Shown: positions 27,528-37,775, counted from the first letter of the stretch. The stretch is DNA of 64,000 nucleotides from Eubacterium sp. (GCA_024684035.1 JAIKXQ010000018.1:1-64000), one strand, 5' to 3'. A program made the numbers and translations. Notes: a model not told the origin generated them from the letters alone.

Positions 27528-29990
27528 ATGGCAGAGGATATTCGAATACTGAATGGAAATGCGGCGGGCAGACGAATTCTGCCGGACGAAGAGATGACAT
27601 TTTGTCTTCTGCACATGCGTCCCGGGGACCCCGGCTATGAGGCAAACCGAAAAATGTTCCGGGAGAATTACACGCAGATCGGCAGAAGAATGATCCCGAA
27701 GGCGGTGGCAGCCTTCGGTGAACTTTCCGGGGGGAGAAAGGTGCTCTGTCTGGTCATGACTCTTGGCTTTGTGATCAGTGATTACATCGGCGGCCGCTTT
27801 GCTGCGCAGGAGTATGAACAGGGGCTTCTCTTCGGTTCCATGGCCGACAGTGCTCTCTTTTCTTTTGAAGAACAGCTCCTTCCGCAGATCCGCAGGATCG
27901 TAAATGAAAAGGGATACGGCATCTGTTCGAGGATGGAGATTCCGGATGAGATCTCCGCAGAAGATGTCTGCCGGGCGTTGGAGCTCACAGAGGCGGAGCG
28001 TATTCTCGGCGTCACGGCAACGAAGGAGGGAATGCTCCATCCGGTGAAATCCATGTGCATGGTCTACGGGCTGACGGAGGATGTGAATGCTTTTCTCGCG
28101 GGACATGACTGCAGGGTCTGTACCGCAAAGGACTGTGGAATGAGGCGCCCCGTGGCAGAGACAGAAAAAACTGATCCGGGGGAGTGCGCGGAATTGGAGA
28201 AGATGACAGATGAGGACGGTATGCGCGGTATGCGGCGCATGACGATCCCCGCCGGCGTGGGCGTTCTGGAATATATGCAGTCGAAGGGCGTGAATCTCTC
28301 CGCTCCCTGTGGAGGAAGAGGTGTCTGCGGCAAGTGCGGCGTGCAGGTTGTGAAGGGAGAGCTTCCGGTTCAGCGGGCGGATTCCATCTGTTATGCAAAA
28401 GAACAGCTGAAAAAAGGCTTTCGGCTTGCCTGTCAGGCGAGGACGGAGTCGGAAATTGAGATTTTGTATAGGGTAAGTGAAGAAGATTTTGTTGTGCAGA
28501 CGGACGGCGGAAGTAAATTCCGGCAGGTGAATCAGGGAAATAAGGACGACGCGATGTCAGGGACAGGACGGAACACGGAGACGCCTTCCACAGCACGAGA
28601 AGTGAGTATGTCCGTACAGGGGGACACTCTGGGCAGGGAAGCGTCCGGTTTAGCAGTTGCGATCGATCTGGGAACCACGACTCTGGCGGCTTCCCTTGTG
28701 GATTTGGAGAGTGGACGCGTACTTGGGACGGCTGCGGGAGTCAATCATCAGAGAACCTATGGCGCGGATGTGATCAGCAGGATTCATGCCGCAGAGGAGG
28801 GGAGAGGCGAGGAACTTAAGGAGCTGATCTGCAGAGATCTTAAGACGCTGGTTCGCGAACTGTTGCAGCCACTTTCTGCGGAGAATGACGGAAGCACACA
28901 GAGTCCGGGAAAAGGTGAAACGACAATAAAAGAAGTACCGAAAGATCCGGCTGTCAGAGACGGGAACGCGAGCCGGATCCAGAGAATTGTTATCGCCGGC
29001 AACACTACTATGGAGCACCTGCTTCTGGGATATCCGGCGGGGGGGCTGGGCAGATGGCCCTTCAAACCGGTGAGTCTCGGAGGTGAGAGACTGACGACAG
29101 AAGCTGTACTTGGAACCAAAAGCGGGGACGTTCCCGGCTTGTCTGAGGCTGTGCCGGTGGATATCCTTCCCGGCTACAGCACCTACATCGGAGCGGACAT
29201 TGTGGCCGGCATGATGGCTGCCGGTTTGCCGGATCATAAAGAGGAGCGGATCCTCTTTGTGGATCTCGGAACCAACGGTGAGATGGCTGTGTGCGACGGA
29301 AGCCGCATACTGGCGGCCTCCACCGCGGCGGGTCCCGCTCTGGAAGGAGGAAACTTAAGCTGCGGCTGCGGAAGTGTTCCGGGGGCAGTCTGCCGGGTGA
29401 GCAGGGATTCGGAGCAGGAGGGGGTAACCCTTCGGACAGAGACCATTGGCGGCAGAGAGCCGGTGGGCATCTGCGGAACCGGAGCCATTGAAGCTCTGGC
29501 GGTTTTGCTCGACGCGGGAATTATTGATAAGTACGGAACTCTCCGGGAACCCTATTTTTCCAACGGAGTCTGCCTTGGAAAGAGGAAGGACGGGAAGGAG
29601 ATTGTTCTCACCCAGGGGGACATCCGGGAGATTCAGAAGGCGAAGAGTGCCATACGGGCAGGGGTTGAAATCCTGTTGAAGAGAGCCGGATTAACTATGG
29701 AAGCGATCGACCGGGTGATCCTTGCGGGCGGTTTTGGTTTTTATCTGGATCCCGCAAAGGCTGCGCGCATCGGCCTTCTGCCGGAGGCGGCGGTGAAAAA
29801 AACGACTGCGGCCGGCAACACATCCCTGGGGGGAGCCGTGTGCGTTCTCACGGAAGAGAGTGCCATGGTGAAGATCCGCGGGATACTGGAAAAAACAGAA
29901 GAGATTATTCTCGGGAATGATGAGGAATTCCGGGATGCTTATATTGGATATATGAACTTTGAAGGTGAGGGGCAAGATGACAAGGAGTGA
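27528..29990 (+). CDS. Fusion of a MetH-type activation domain with a 2Fe-2S ferredoxin + ASKHA reductive activator (RACE/DUF4445-like)
   Basis: N-terminal ILGVTATKEGMLHPVKSMCMVYGL (activation-domain-like); CRVCTAKDC; ferredoxin CGGRGVCGKC...FRLACQAR; ASKHA AIDLGTTTLAASLVDL, LFVDLGTNGEMAVCDG, AGPALEGGNLSCGCG. Confidence 0.82.
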   Translation: MAEDIRILNGNAAGRRILPDEEMTFCLLHMRPGDPGYEANRKMFRENYTQIGRRMIPKAVAAFGELSGGRKVLCLVMTLGFVISDYIGGRFAAQEYEQGLLFGSMADSALFSFEEQLLPQIRRIVNEKGYGICSRMEIPDEISAEDVCRALELTEAERILGVTATKEGMLHPVKSMCMVYGLTEDVNAFLAGHDCRVCTAKDCGMRRPVAETEKTDPGECAELEKMTDEDGMRGMRRMTIPAGVGVLEYMQSKGVNLSAPCGGRGVCGKCGVQVVKGELPVQRADSICYAKEQLKKGFRLACQARTESEIEILYRVSEEDFVVQTDGGSKFRQVNQGNKDDAMSGTGRNTETPSTAREVSMSVQGDTLGREASGLAVAIDLGTTTLAASLVDLESGRVLGTAAGVNHQRTYGADVISRIHAAEEGRGEELKELICRDLKTLVRELLQPLSAENDGSTQSPGKGETTIKEVPKDPAVRDGNASRIQRIVIAGNTTMEHLLLGYPAGGLGRWPFKPVSLGGERLTTEAVLGTKSGDVPGLSEAVPVDILPGYSTYIGADIVAGMMAAGLPDHKEERILFVDLGTNGEMAVCDGSRILAASTAAGPALEGGNLSCGCGSVPGAVCRVSRDSEQEGVTLRTETIGGREPVGICGTGAIEALAVLLDAGIIDKYGTLREPYFSNGVCLGKRKDGKEIVLTQGDIREIQKAKSAIRAGVEILLKRAGLTMEAIDRVILAGGFGFYLDPAKAARIGLLPEAAVKKTTAAGNTSLGGAVCVLTEESAMVKIRGILEKTEEIILGNDEEFRDAYIGYMNFEGEGQDDKE

Positions 29991-32448
29991 GTTTAAAGAG
30001 TTACTGGACAGAGGCTTTGTTTTTCTGGACGGAGCGACCGGAACAAACCTGCAGAATGCGGGGATGCCCACCGGTGTCTGTCCGGAGCAGTGGATTCTTG
30101 AAAACCGGGAGATTATGGTGCAGCTGCAGAAGGATTTCGTGGATGCGGGAACCCAGATTCTCTACGCGCCCACATTCACGGCCAACCGGCTGAAACTGGG
30201 TGACTACGGTCTTGAGGACAGACTGCGGCAGATGAACATAGATCTGGTGGCGATTTCAAAAGAGGCAGCCGCGGGAAGGGCGCTGGTTGCCGGCGATATG
30301 ACCATGACCGGCAGACAGCTGTATCCCATGGGAACCATGATGTTCGAGGAACTGGTGGATATATATAAGGAGCAGGCGGAAGCGCTGGTAGCCGGAGGCT
30401 GTGATCTCTTTGTGATCGAGACCATGATGAGTCTGCAGGAGACCAGAGCGGCGGTTCTGGCCATCCGTGAGATCTGCGATCTTCCGATTATTGCAAGCCT
30501 GACCTTTGAGGCTGACGGCAGAACTCTTTTCGGAACCAATCCGGAAGCGGCCATGATTACGTTGCAGAGTCTCGGCGCGGACGTGGTAGGCATGAACTGT
30601 TCCACGGGACCGGACGGCATGATCGAGAACATCGAAAAAATGTACAGCGTCGCCAACGTGCCGGTGCTGGCCAAACCCAACGCGGGACTTCCGCAGATCG
30701 ACAAGGACGGAAGAACCTTCTATCCCACAAGTCCCGAGGAGTTCGCTGCCGAGGGACGTAAGCTCATCGAGGCAGGAGCGAGAGTGCTGGGCGGTTGCTG
30801 CGGCGCGACGCCGGAGCACATCCGAAAGCTGGTGGAAATGGCTGGAACCATGGAACCGAAGCCGGTTCACACAGAGAAGAAACGGCTACTCTCCTCCGAG
30901 AGATCCTTTGTCGAGATCACGCTGGACGGAATGCTCCAGATCATCGGTGAGAGAATCAATCCCACAGGCAAGAAAAAACTGCAGGCGGAACTCCGTGAGG
31001 GAAGTCTCGATCTTGTCAGGGACTTCGCCAGAATGCAGGAAGAAGACGGAGCTGAGATCCTCGATGTGAACATGGGAACCAACGGCATCGACGAGAAGGA
31101 GATGATGATCAAAGCGGTCTATGAGGTGACCCAGGTGTCCGATTGTCCTCTCTGTATCGACTCCAGTTTCCCGGAAGTTATCGAGGAGGCGCTGCGGATT
31201 TATCCCGGCCGGGCGCTGATCAACTCCATCAGCTGGGAGACGGAGAAATTTGAGCGGCTGATCCCGATCGCGAAGAAGTACGGAGCTATGTTTGTCTTCC
31301 TGCCGGTTTCCGATGAGGGAATTCCGGCGACCCAGGAAGAAAAACATGCGATTATCCATGCGGCTTTGGAGGAGTGCAGGAAGCGGGGAATCGACAAAGA
31401 AGATATGATTGTGGACGGACTTGTGGCCACGGTGGGAGCGGATCCGGAAGCTGCCCTTCACTGTACGGATACTTTTGCTCACTGCAAAAACGATCTCGGT
31501 CTCGCAACGGTCTGCGGTCTCTCCAATATTTCCTTCGGTCTGCCGGAGAGAAGTTTTGTGAATATGGCCTTCCTTGTCATGGCCATCAAGAGCGGACTGA
31601 CGCTGGCCATCGCAAACCCGTCCCAGGAACTTCTGATGAATGCGGCGGCAGCCACAGATATGCTTCTGGCAAGAGAGGGCAGTGACATCAAGTACATCAC
31701 CCGCGCACAAAAGTATAAAGAGGCGCATGCCAATGATCCGAAGCCCGGGAGTGCACCGGCCGCCCAGTCGGGAGGCGGGGCTTCCGCCGGAAAGGGAGAC
31801 GGATCCGGGCAGGGAAATTCCCAGACAGTGAATCCTGTGTACAAGGCAGTGATGAACGGGGAGAAGACGAAGATCATCAAGCTCTGTGAGACGGAACTGA
31901 GCCTTGGTACAAAGCCGGATGATATTATCAGCCTCTACCTGATCCCGGCTATCAACGATGTGGGAGATCTCTTCGACAAACAGAAGTACTTCCTTCCCCA
32001 GCTGATCGCCAGCGCCGGTACCATGGAGAAGGCCATCGCGCACCTGGAGCCTATGATTGAGAAAAAAGAGGGCAGCGGTCCCGTGGAGACTGTGGTGATT
32101 GCCACGGTTGAGGGCGATGTCCATGACATCGGCAAGAATCTTGTGGCGCTGATGCTCCGGAACTACGGCTACCGTGTGATTGATCTGGGAAAAGACGTGC
32201 CTGCGGAGACGATTATCCGGTCGGCACTCGAAGAGAATGCCTCCGTAGTGGGACTCTCGGCACTGATGACAACCACCATGATGCGCATGAAGGATGTGGT
32301 AGAGGAGGCTGCCGCAAAGGGATACAAGGGAAAAATTATTATCGGCGGAGCGGCCGTTACCTCCAGCTTTGCTGAGGAGATCGGCGCAGACGGATATTCC
32401 CGTGATGCAGCGGAGTGCGTGCAGCTGGTGAAGAAACTGCTGGCATGA
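29977..32448 (+). CDS. metH: Cobalamin-dependent methionine synthase, core form without C-terminal activation domain
   Basis: LDGATGTNLQ, GGCCGATPEHIRKL (zinc Cys), IIGERINPTGKKKLQ (pterin-binding), EGDVHDIGKNLV (B12-binding); ends after the B12 domain; overlaps the upstream CDS by 14 nt. Confidence 0.93.
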   Translation: MTRSEFKELLDRGFVFLDGATGTNLQNAGMPTGVCPEQWILENREIMVQLQKDFVDAGTQILYAPTFTANRLKLGDYGLEDRLRQMNIDLVAISKEAAAGRALVAGDMTMTGRQLYPMGTMMFEELVDIYKEQAEALVAGGCDLFVIETMMSLQETRAAVLAIREICDLPIIASLTFEADGRTLFGTNPEAAMITLQSLGADVVGMNCSTGPDGMIENIEKMYSVANVPVLAKPNAGLPQIDKDGRTFYPTSPEEFAAEGRKLIEAGARVLGGCCGATPEHIRKLVEMAGTMEPKPVHTEKKRLLSSERSFVEITLDGMLQIIGERINPTGKKKLQAELREGSLDLVRDFARMQEEDGAEILDVNMGTNGIDEKEMMIKAVYEVTQVSDCPLCIDSSFPEVIEEALRIYPGRALINSISWETEKFERLIPIAKKYGAMFVFLPVSDEGIPATQEEKHAIIHAALEECRKRGIDKEDMIVDGLVATVGADPEAALHCTDTFAHCKNDLGLATVCGLSNISFGLPERSFVNMAFLVMAIKSGLTLAIANPSQELLMNAAAATDMLLAREGSDIKYITRAQKYKEAHANDPKPGSAPAAQSGGGASAGKGDGSGQGNSQTVNPVYKAVMNGEKTKIIKLCETELSLGTKPDDIISLYLIPAINDVGDLFDKQKYFLPQLIASAGTMEKAIAHLEPMIEKKEGSGPVETVVIATVEGDVHDIGKNLVALMLRNYGYRVIDLGKDVPAETIIRSALEENASVVGLSALMTTTMMRMKDVVEEAAAKGYKGKIIIGGAAVTSSFAEEIGADGYSRDAAECVQLVKKLLA

Positions 32449-32648
32449 CAGAGTTGCCGAACAGCAGGTCTGTTTGCAGGACAATTACGGGCAGATGGAC
32501 AGAGAGATGAGATGTGTGAAAGTTTCGATTTAAAATTTCATTTTTTATGAAAGTTTCGAATCATCAGATAATATTTGAAGTGGTTTGTTTCTTTTGATAT
32601 GATATAGCAAATGTATCTTTGTTTTGAAAAGGAAGGTGTAAAGATTAA

Positions 32649-33923
32649 GTGGATGATGGTATAGGTTTGCTGATCATAGTAGTCTGTGTGGTAATATCTG
32701 CGTTTTTCTCTGCCACAGAAACCGCGTATACGTCTTTGAACCGCGTGCGAATCAAGGCGCTGGCGGAGGATGGCAAAAAGAAGGCGAAGCTGGTGCGGAA
32801 TCTTCTCGAGAATTACGATAAACTGCTCTCGACCATTCTGATCGGCAACAACATTGTGAACATTGCGGCAACATCGGTGGCGACAGTGATCTGTGTGCGA
32901 AAGTTCGGTGAAGACGCCGGATCCGGAATTTCGACGGTGATCATAACCATCGTGCTTCTGGTTTTCGGAGAGATCTCCCCGAAGACCATCGCGAAAGGAT
33001 CCGCGGATGCTTTCGCGATGGGAGTCGCCGGTGTTATGCAGTTTTTGATGACGCTGATGACGCCGCTGACTTTTGTCTTCGGTCTCTGGCAGAAACTCTG
33101 CATGAAAGTCTTCAAGCCGAAGCATGATGTCTCTGTGACGGACGAAGAGATTCTGATGTACGTGAAGACTGCCGAAGAAGAAGGCGAGATCGACAATCAG
33201 GAAAGTGCTCTGATTCACAATTCCATTGATTTTAATGAGACCCAGGCCGGCGCGATTCTTACGCCAAGGGTGGATCTGGAGGCGGTATCCAGCGACGCGT
33301 CCAAGGAGGATGTGGCAGGTGTTTTTGCGGAGACCGGTTATTCCAGGCTCCCGGTGTATGACGAGGACGTGGATCATATCATAGGTGTAATCTACCTGAA
33401 AGATTTTTACAACAAGATTTTTCAAAATGACCGTACGCTGAAATCGATCGTCCGCCCGGTTATTTTTACCACGGAGCACAGACCCATCGGAGATTTGTTC
33501 CGCGAGCTTCAGAAGAAGAAGATTCACATGGCCGTGGTCGTGGATGAGTACGGCGGAACCCTGGGTATCGTCACCATGGAGGATATCCTCGAGGAGCTGG
33601 TGGGAGAAATCTGGGACGAGCATGAGGAAGTGGAGCCGGAGTTCATAGAGACGGCGGAGAACGAGTACGTGGTTCTCGGTTCTATGAACCTGGACAAGCT
33701 CTTTGAGAAGCTGGGACTGGAAATCGACGAAGATGAGGAGACTTCCACTCTGAGCGGCTGGCTCATCAATGAGACCGGAGAAATGCCGAAAAGGGGAGAT
33801 GTCATCGAACTGAACGGCATGAAGATCCGCATTCTGGTGATCGACGATCATGTCATTGAAAAAGTGAAGATCTATCTTCCGACAGAATCGGAGGAAGATA
33901 CAGAGGAAAGTACGGAGAATTAA
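32649..33923 (+). CDS. HlyC/CorC (CNNM-like) transporter with CBS domains
   Basis: GTG start; DUF21-type N-terminus (FFSATETAYTSLNRVRIKALAEDG), CBS pair, CorC C-terminal domain (GDVIELNGMKIRILVIDDHVIEKVKI). Confidence 0.9.
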   Translation: MDDGIGLLIIVVCVVISAFFSATETAYTSLNRVRIKALAEDGKKKAKLVRNLLENYDKLLSTILIGNNIVNIAATSVATVICVRKFGEDAGSGISTVIITIVLLVFGEISPKTIAKGSADAFAMGVAGVMQFLMTLMTPLTFVFGLWQKLCMKVFKPKHDVSVTDEEILMYVKTAEEEGEIDNQESALIHNSIDFNETQAGAILTPRVDLEAVSSDASKEDVAGVFAETGYSRLPVYDEDVDHIIGVIYLKDFYNKIFQNDRTLKSIVRPVIFTTEHRPIGDLFRELQKKKIHMAVVVDEYGGTLGIVTMEDILEELVGEIWDEHEEVEPEFIETAENEYVVLGSMNLDKLFEKLGLEIDEDEETSTLSGWLINETGEMPKRGDVIELNGMKIRILVIDDHVIEKVKIYLPTESEEDTEESTEN

Positions 33924-34130
33924 GTATTTTCTGCTGAATTGAACAGTGATATACTCATTTGGTGTTAGGAAAGTACCAGGGAACCGGTATTTTTCTACAA
34001 ATCGGTCGAAAAACAGTTTGACCGGTGAGACGAACACCTGACTGCCGGTGCGTGTCCGAAATGCAGGGAAAACCTGCAGGGACTTTTGCGTGCGGGCTGT
34101 AAGCAGGTGAATGTGAAGGAGGAGAGAAGA

Positions 34131-35141
34131 ATGAGCCGGATATTTATCCCGGAAGGTTACAAATCAGAGTTGGGACTCAAAGACACCCAGATCGCAATAA
34201 AAAAAGTGAAGGACTTCTTTCAGAGTCAGCTGTCGGCGGAACTGAATCTGCAGCGTGTGTCCGCGCCGCTGTTCGTAGATCCGGAGTCAGGACTGAATGA
34301 TAATCTGAATGGTGTAGAGCGTCCGGTAAGCTTCGGAATCAAAGAGCAGAACGAGAGACAGGCAGAGATCGTACACTCACTTGCGAAATGGAAGAGATAC
34401 GCTCTCGGCAGATACGGCTTTAAGCCGGGTGAAGGTCTCTATACAGATATGAACGCCATCCGCCGCGATGAGGAGACCGACAACGTACATTCCATCTACG
34501 TGGATCAGTGGGACTGGGAGCGCATCATCACAAAAGAAGAGCGCACAAAGGAGACACTGGAAGAAATCGTAAAGTGCGTATATGAGGCACTTCACATCAC
34601 AGAGAAATATGTAGCAAACAAGTACGACTATGTGAAATGCATCCTTCCGGAGCAGATCACCTTCGTTACAACTCAGGAGCTGGAGGATATGTATCCCGAC
34701 GATACACCGAAGGACAGAGAGTATAAATTCGCAAAACTCCACGGAGCAGTATTCATCGAGCAGATCGGCGGAAAGCTGAAATCCGGCCAGAAGCACGACG
34801 GACGTGCGCCGGACTACGACGACTGGAAGCTCAACGGTGACATCATCGTATACTATCCGGTGGATGACATCGCTCTGGAGCTCTCCTCTATGGGAATCCG
34901 CGTAGACGAGGAAGCACTGAAACTGCAGCTCGCAGAAGCCGGCTGCGAGGAGAGAAGCGAGTATCCGTTCCAGAAAGCCATTCTGGAGAAAAAACTTCCC
35001 TACACCATCGGCGGCGGAATCGGCCAGTCCAGAATCTGTATGTTCTTCCTGCGCAAAGCACACATCGGAGAAGTACAGGTATCCATGTGGACAGACGAAG
35101 ATCTGCAGTACGCCAAGGAGCACGGAGTTACACTGCTGTAA
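34131..35141 (+). CDS. asnA: Aspartate-ammonia ligase
   Basis: [79 protein letters not shown]. Confidence 0.95.
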   Translation: MSRIFIPEGYKSELGLKDTQIAIKKVKDFFQSQLSAELNLQRVSAPLFVDPESGLNDNLNGVERPVSFGIKEQNERQAEIVHSLAKWKRYALGRYGFKPGEGLYTDMNAIRRDEETDNVHSIYVDQWDWERIITKEERTKETLEEIVKCVYEALHITEKYVANKYDYVKCILPEQITFVTTQELEDMYPDDTPKDREYKFAKLHGAVFIEQIGGKLKSGQKHDGRAPDYDDWKLNGDIIVYYPVDDIALELSSMGIRVDEEALKLQLAEAGCEERSEYPFQKAILEKKLPYTIGGGIGQSRICMFFLRKAHIGEVQVSMWTDEDLQYAKEHGVTLL

Positions 35142-35150
35142 ATATGAAGA

Positions 35151-35181
35151 AGGACTGCCACGAGTGTGGCAGTCCTTTTTG
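35151..35181 (+). terminator. Rho-independent terminator
   Basis: AGGACTGCCAC-GAGT-GTGGCAGTCCT followed by TTTT. Confidence 0.85.
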
Positions 35182-35250
35182 GTGGTACAGGAAAAAAAGA
35201 GCTGCCATCCGGCAACTCTTTTCCACTACTAAAATATAAAAAATTATGAG

Positions 35251-35322
35251 CAGCTTGTAGGGGAATCGAACCCCTGTTTCCGCCGTGAGAGGGCGGCGTC
35301 TTAACCCCTTGACCAACAAGCC
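35251..35322 (-). tRNA. tRNA-Glu (anticodon CTC)
   Basis: Cloverleaf GGCTTGT...CCGCC-CTCTCAC-GGCGG (anticodon loop)...GGGGTTCGATTCCCC (T-arm)...ACAAGCTG; no encoded CCA. Confidence 0.9.
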
Positions 35323-35495
35323 GTGTATTATAATCCCATAAACCAAAGAAAATGTCAACATTTTTTTCGGAAACATGCATGGAGCTTCATGGAAGCCGTC
35401 CGCAAGGGCGTTTCATAAAAACTTTAGTTTATGAACTCCGGTTTTTATTCTATAATAGTGAACTGATTATAGTTACACAAAGGGGTATTTTTAAC

Positions 35496-36167
35496 ATGAA
35501 CAGATTTCAAGAGCTTCTGGATTCCATTCAAATCAACACACACAGTTCTATACGAATGGAAATCCCGGAGGTCATTTACTTCGATCCGTTTCACATCGAA
35601 GGAGCGCCGGAGGATGCGTCGTATGTTTTTATCACTCACTCTCATTACGATCACTACTCCGTCCAGGATATCCGGAGGGTTATGAACGCCGATACCAGGA
35701 TCTTTGTTCCAAAGAGCATGCTTGGACAGCTGCGGCACGATGGTTTTGAGGAGCGCCAGATTGTCACGCTGACGGCGGGAATGAAACTGCAGAGGGATGA
35801 CTATACGGTTGAGGCAGTTCCGGCGTACAATACTCTGAAACCGTTTCACAGAAAAAGTCACGGCCGGCTGGGATATCTGATTGAAATCGACGGCGTGAGG
35901 ATCTATGTGGCCGGGGATACCGACGCTACATCGGAGAACCGCGCGGTTTCCTGCGACATAGCTCTTGTACCCATCGGGGGACGCTATACCATGAATGCGA
36001 AAAAGGCGGCAGACCTTGTCAATGAGCTCAGGCCCGCCGCGGCGATTCCCTGTCACTACGGCAGCATCGTCGGCAAAGTCTCCGACGGCGAGACGTTCAG
36101 ACGCAGAGTGAATCCGGAAATTAAGGTTTATCTGCGGATTGACTTTGAGAAGCAGGATCAGGATTGA
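35496..36167 (+). CDS. Metallo-beta-lactamase fold hydrolase
   Basis: VFITHSHYDHYS (HxHxDH-like), VAGDTDATSEN, IPCHYGSIVG. Confidence 0.9.
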   Translation: MNRFQELLDSIQINTHSSIRMEIPEVIYFDPFHIEGAPEDASYVFITHSHYDHYSVQDIRRVMNADTRIFVPKSMLGQLRHDGFEERQIVTLTAGMKLQRDDYTVEAVPAYNTLKPFHRKSHGRLGYLIEIDGVRIYVAGDTDATSENRAVSCDIALVPIGGRYTMNAKKAADLVNELRPAAAIPCHYGSIVGKVSDGETFRRRVNPEIKVYLRIDFEKQDQD

Positions 36168-36201
36168 TATAGAAGAAATGGAAAGCAGGAGGAAGAAAAT
36201 C

Positions 36202-36435
36202 ATGGGATTTAATCCGTTTGAAATGAAAAAATATAAAGAGAGACTGGATCTGTTCAATGTGCAGCATCCGAAGGTGGGAGCTTTTCTTGCGGCAGTTGGC
36301 TCTCAGGGAGCCGAGGCCGGTACAGTCATTGAGATGAAGGTGACAAGGCCGGATGGCCGGGAGCTGGTGTCGAATATCCGGCTCACGGAGGATGATGTGG
36401 AGACCATCCACATGCTTCATCAGATCCAGGGCTGA
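36202..36435 (+). CDS. Small conserved-type hypothetical protein (77 aa)
   Basis: RBS AGGAGGA precedes ATG; MGFNPFEMKKYKERLDLFNVQHPKVGAFLAAVGSQGAEAGTVIEMKVTRPDG... Confidence 0.65.
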   Translation: MGFNPFEMKKYKERLDLFNVQHPKVGAFLAAVGSQGAEAGTVIEMKVTRPDGRELVSNIRLTEDDVETIHMLHQIQG

Positions 36436-36454
36436 GAACAAAGGGGGCGAAGGT

Positions 36455-36970
36455 TTGAACAAGAATGAAAGAGAAAGACTGTGGCTGATTGCCGGAGGCA
36501 TTGTCTTCGGCTTCGGAATTCTGACGGTGGGCGCCGGGTTCTATTCCGCTTCGCTGGACACGCGCCTCTATCTCATGCTGGAAATCTGCGGCGCGTTTCT
36601 GGTGCTTGCCGGAATGACGCCCTTTGTCCGCAAATTTCAGGAAAGCCGGGATGAAAACCGGGACGATCATCAGGAAGAGGGCATCCGGGAGCGTGTCCGT
36701 AACAGGCTGGACAACTTCCGGCCGCATCCCAAATCTGTTGAGGCAGAGATTATCGGGATCACCAGGAATTTCCGGACAGCAGAGGGGGAGCGCGAACAGT
36801 TCCATGTGCTCTGCAGATACACCGACCCGGTGAATAAGAAGTCAGAGACATTTACCAGCCGGGCGCTGGATCGTTATCCGGGCAGTGAGATCATCGGAAA
36901 AAAAGTACGGGTGATTTTTCATTCCGCAAATCCGGAAGACTATACGGTAGATTTGAATACGATTGAATGA
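36455..36970 (+). CDS. Two-TM membrane protein, DUF3592-like
   Basis: TTG start after AAGGGGGCGAAGG; NKNERERLWLIAGGIVFGFGILTVGAGF; C-terminal GKKVRVIFHSANPEDYTVD. Confidence 0.65.
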   Translation: MNKNERERLWLIAGGIVFGFGILTVGAGFYSASLDTRLYLMLEICGAFLVLAGMTPFVRKFQESRDENRDDHQEEGIRERVRNRLDNFRPHPKSVEAEIIGITRNFRTAEGEREQFHVLCRYTDPVNKKSETFTSRALDRYPGSEIIGKKVRVIFHSANPEDYTVDLNTIE

Positions 36971-36983
36971 GGAGGAACTTGTC

Positions 36984-37775
36984 ATGTTGAAGGACGCAAA
37001 AAAAACAAAAGATCAGATTGTAGCATGGATTCGGAAGTATTTCGAGGAGAACGGACCGGGCTGCGCCGCGGTCATCGGAATTTCCGGCGGTAAGGACTCC
37101 AGCGTTTGTGCGGCACTTTGCGCTGAGGCTCTGGGAAAAGAGAGAGTCATCGGAGTTCTGATGCCCAACGGCGTGCAGAGCGATATCAGCGATTCCAGAC
37201 AGCTGGTGGAGAGTCTTGGCATTCCGCACGTGGAGATGAACATCGGAAAAGCCTTCGATGCCATGGCAGAGATGGTCGGAGATAATAAGGAACTGGCGGC
37301 GATCACGGGACAGCAGGGCATTTCCGCGGACACAAGGATCAATATGCCGCCGAGACTTCGCATGACGACACTCTATGCGGTGGGACAGATGCTTCCCCAG
37401 GGGGCGAGAGTCTGCAACACCTGCAATATGTCAGAGGATTACGTGGGCTACTCCACCAAGTACGGCGACGCAGCAGGAGATTTCAGCCCGCTGGCAGGCC
37501 TTCTGGTGGATGAGGTTCTTCAGGTCGGCGCGGAACTTGGGCTGCCGGAGAATCTGGTGAAAAAAGCGCCCTCCGACGGACTCTCCGGACAGACGGATGA
37601 GGACAAGCTGGGCTTCACCTATGACGCCCTTGGGGAGTACATCCGCACCGGAATCTGCGTAGATGAGGAGACAAAGAAGAAAATCGACCGTCTCCACAGA
37701 CTGAATCTTCACAAGCTGAAACTGATTCCGAAATTCGAGCCGGAAGATGTTGAGCGGACACTGGAATTTCTGTGA
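36984..37775 (+). CDS. nadE: Ammonia-dependent NAD+ synthetase
   Basis: VIGISGGKDSSVCAALCAEALG; KYGDAAGDFSPLAGLLVDEVLQV; KKAPSDGLSGQTDEDKLGFTYDALGEYI. Confidence 0.93.
   Translation: MLKDAKKTKDQIVAWIRKYFEENGPGCAAVIGISGGKDSSVCAALCAEALGKERVIGVLMPNGVQSDISDSRQLVESLGIPHVEMNIGKAFDAMAEMVGDNKELAAITGQQGISADTRINMPPRLRMTTLYAVGQMLPQGARVCNTCNMSEDYVGYSTKYGDAAGDFSPLAGLLVDEVLQVGAELGLPENLVKKAPSDGLSGQTDEDKLGFTYDALGEYIRTGICVDEETKKKIDRLHRLNLHKLKLIPKFEPEDVERTLEFL

Noticed and set aside
27380-27528. Possible SAM or cobalamin riboswitch upstream of the MetH activator
   Set aside because: The minus strand has CTTATCAGGAGAG, loosely S-box-like, but the GGTGGAGGGAC core is missing and orientation is wrong; no B12-box seen.
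30886-32484. 532-aa minus-strand ORF antisense to metH
   Set aside because: His/Arg/Cys-rich shadow ORF with no domain; sense strand is an unambiguous MetH.
32538-34037. 499-aa minus-strand ORF antisense to the CorC-family gene
   Set aside because: Composition typical of an antisense shadow; sense-strand gene is well supported.
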